Shown here: piece by piece, positions 6,204 to 7,203 of the stretch
Numbering within the stretch: position 1 is the stretch's first letter
How the letters are laid out: every line of letters starts with the position of its first letter
Assembly: GCA_947627835.1 (NCBI GenBank)
Contig: CANQXM010000059.1
Location: forward strand, 1 to 7,203
DNA length: 7,203 bases
Direction of reading: 5' to 3'
Source: an uncultured Bacilli bacterium
GTDB taxonomy: Bacteria; Bacillota_I; Bacilli_A; RF39; UBA660
Notes under the pieces: generated by a model
The model's database searches: none
What the model saw: only the letters and a program-made list of their open reading frames with translations
What the model was told of the DNA's origin: nothing
Made by a program: the position numbers and the translations under genes

Positions 6204-6534
6204 TTTTCATTTCCTTTCTTGATGAAGATACAAAACTAATCGATTGGGCGATTACTTCGGTAAGATATTTTTGATTACCCTGTTCATCTTTGTAAGTTAT
6301 CGTCTGAATTCTACCTCGAACAGCGATGGAATCTCCAACTTTACAATAATTTGCAACATTTTGAGCAATTCCATTCCATAATACGCAACGAATAAAATCC
6401 GATTCATAAATGCCTTCTGAATTTTTAAAATTTCTCGGCACGGCAATGTTAATAATGGCTCTTTTTTTGTTATTTTCTAGTTCTTCACAGCTGGGATCTT
6501 GTGCTAAACGCCCCACCAAAATGACATTGTTCAA
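6166..6534 (-). CDS. ssb: Single-stranded DNA-binding protein, short SsbB-like form
   Basis: A 122-residue OB-fold protein that coats single-stranded DNA. The family pattern is clear: NNVILVGRLAQDPS at the N-terminus, then AIINIAVPRNFKN, SDFIRCVLWNGIAQNVANYC (46-64), KVGDSIAVRGRIQT and KYLTEVIAQSISFV. The tail is short (SSRKEMKNEEVEQNTGNVS) and lacks the acidic DDDIPF tip by which major SSBs recruit repair and replication proteins; B. subtilis SsbB (about 113 residues, linked to competence) also lacks it, so this may be a second, specialised SSB. The start is placed at TTG 6534 because AAAGGAGG lies 10 bases upstream and the protein then begins precisely at the conserved NNVILVGRL. The open frame extends to an ATG at 6618, but those extra 28 residues run through the ribosome site and match nothing in the family. 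Confidence 0.92.
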   Translation of the reverse strand: MNNVILVGRLAQDPSCEELENNKKRAIINIAVPRNFKNSEGIYESDFIRCVLWNGIAQNVANYCKVGDSIAVRGRIQTITYKDEQGNQKYLTEVIAQSISFVSSSRKEMKNEEVEQNTGNVS

Positions 6535-6544
6535 ATTTCTTTTT

Positions 6545-6552
6545 CCTCCTTT
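6545..6552 (-). promoter_or_regulatory. Strong ribosome binding site that decides the SSB start
   Basis: AAAGGAGG on the minus strand, the best Shine-Dalgarno match in the window, precedes TTG 6534 by 10 bases. It shows that a TTG codon is used instead of the upstream in-frame ATG at 6618. Confidence 0.85.
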
Positions 6553-6561
6553 CGCAACATG

Positions 6562-6590
6562 AATGTATCGGATTTTGGGGGAACGTGCAA
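6562..6590 (-). promoter_or_regulatory. Weak candidate promoter for the SSB cluster
   Basis: TTGCAC (6585-6590) and TACATT (6562-6567) are 17 bases apart on the minus strand, giving a leader of about 20 bases that contains the strong ribosome site. Both boxes are imperfect. The 156-base gap behind sufB (6535-6690) shows no terminator hairpin that I can find, so read-through from sufB is also possible. Confidence 0.3.
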
Positions 6591-6690
6591 AAGGATGATT
6601 TTGAAGATTTGCAATCAAAAACGAACTGATTTTTCTTATCCGTCCGCTTTATTTTGTATTTTTTTAAATTATTGTTTGGCAGTTTTTCTT

Positions 6691-7203
6691 TTATTCTTTA
6701 AGTAGTCGATTTAATTCGACAGCATATTCCATCGGAAGTTCTTTTTTAAAGTCATCAATGAAGCCCATTATTAATAATTCTTTAGCTTGTTCTTCGTTTA
6801 AGCCCCTACTTTGCAAGTAAAATAGTTTTTCAGCACTGACTTTAGAAACGCTTGCCTCATGTTCTAACATAGAAGTTTCATTTTCGATAATATTTTTGGG
6901 ATAGGTATCACTTTTTGATATTTCATCTAACAAAATCGTGTCACATTTAATAGTTGCTTTGGAATGTGACGCATTTTTTGCTATTTTGGATGTTCCACGA
7001 TAGTTGGCAACTCCTCCTTGTTCGGCAATTGATTTACTTACAATATTGCTCTTGGTGTGCTTTCCTAAATGAATCATTTTGGCTCCGGCATCTAGCATTT
7101 GGCCTTTTTTGGCATAGGCAATACTAATCGAATTTCCTACTGAATAATCTCCCTTTAAGATACAAGATGGGTATTTAATGGTTACTTTACTGCCAATGTT
7201 TCC
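6691..7203 (-). CDS. sufB: Fe-S cluster assembly protein SufB (partial, N-terminal part off the window)
   Basis: The last 170 residues of SufB, the scaffold subunit of the SufBCD complex that builds iron-sulfur clusters in the cytoplasm. The frame is open from the window edge (GNIGSKVTIKYPS) and is not a short gene starting at the internal ATG 7098. Conserved family segments are GKGQ-like KKGQMLDAGAKMIH, SNIVSKSI, YRG, CDTILLDE, SMLEHEASVSKVS, LFYLQSRGL, MGFIDDF and ELPMEYAVELNRLLKE. The cysteine of KCDT (residue 87 of the visible part) and the Glu-His of LEHEA (114-115) correspond to E. coli SufB residues involved in cluster assembly. The protein ends a few residues earlier than many homologues, which continue with a short tail ending in G. 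In Bacillota, sufB is usually the last gene of sufCDSUB, which would place the rest of the operon above 7203. Confidence 0.96.
   Translation of the reverse strand, partial: GNIGSKVTIKYPSCILKGDYSVGNSISIAYAKKGQMLDAGAKMIHLGKHTKSNIVSKSIAEQGGVANYRGTSKIAKNASHSKATIKCDTILLDEISKSDTYPKNIIENETSMLEHEASVSKVSAEKLFYLQSRGLNEEQAKELLIMGFIDDFKKELPMEYAVELNRLLKE

Noticed and set aside
6074..6274. Open frame of 66 residues on the plus strand
   Set aside because: It is antisense to the regulator and the end of ssb, with no ribosome site or recognisable motif.
6535..6618. N-terminal extension of SSB to the ATG at 6618
   Set aside because: The extra residues have no SSB similarity and would place the strong AAAGGAGG site inside the coding region; the TTG at 6534 begins right at the conserved SSB N-terminus.
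6691..7098. Stand-alone 135-residue gene starting at ATG 7098
   Set aside because: The same frame continues upstream to the window edge with clear SufB sequence (GNIGSKVTIKYPS), so the ATG is an internal methionine of a partial sufB.

Overview
The window suggests a low-GC Bacillota (Firmicutes) genome. It is strongly AT-rich, every recognisable gene lies on the minus strand, and the gene set (SUF-type SufB, a B. subtilis SsbB-like SSB, RNase J, a SpoIIIE/FtsK translocase with N-terminal membrane helices, clear Shine-Dalgarno sites) is typical of that phylum. The seven stop codons visible are all TAA and the tryptophans I checked are TGG, so the standard bacterial code fits and a Mycoplasma-type code is not needed. 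Placement near uncultured, reduced-genome Bacilli is an inference from style, not something proven here. No rRNA, tRNA, CRISPR array or insertion sequence was seen.

Reading in transcription order (high to low coordinates): the 3' end of sufB (6691-7203, cut by the window edge) is followed by a 156-base gap. Then comes a compact three-gene cluster: a short SSB that starts at TTG 6534, an XRE-type regulator whose start lies inside the SSB gene, and a membrane-anchored protein with a degenerate NodB (polysaccharide deacetylase) fold. A terminator hairpin at 5016-5039 closes this cluster, and its loop also supplies the -35 box of the next promoter. That promoter drives an RNase J paralogue with a decayed metal site, followed by a 147-residue helical protein of unknown function; a strong terminator at 2785-2814 ends this unit. 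Last come an unusual fusion protein (CDP-alcohol phosphatidyltransferase plus HD hydrolase) and a SpoIIIE/FtsK DNA translocase whose C-terminal part runs off the window.

Themes are DNA and RNA handling (SSB, FtsK, RNase J) and envelope functions (phospholipid synthase domain, NodB-like protein). I see no mobile or defence island. The points most worth a second look are the two-domain lipid-synthase/HD fusion, a run of nine A residues exactly at its domain junction where a one-base slip in either direction stops translation at once, two proteins that keep an enzyme fold but have lost catalytic residues (the RNase J and the NodB-like protein), and the promoter built into a terminator.
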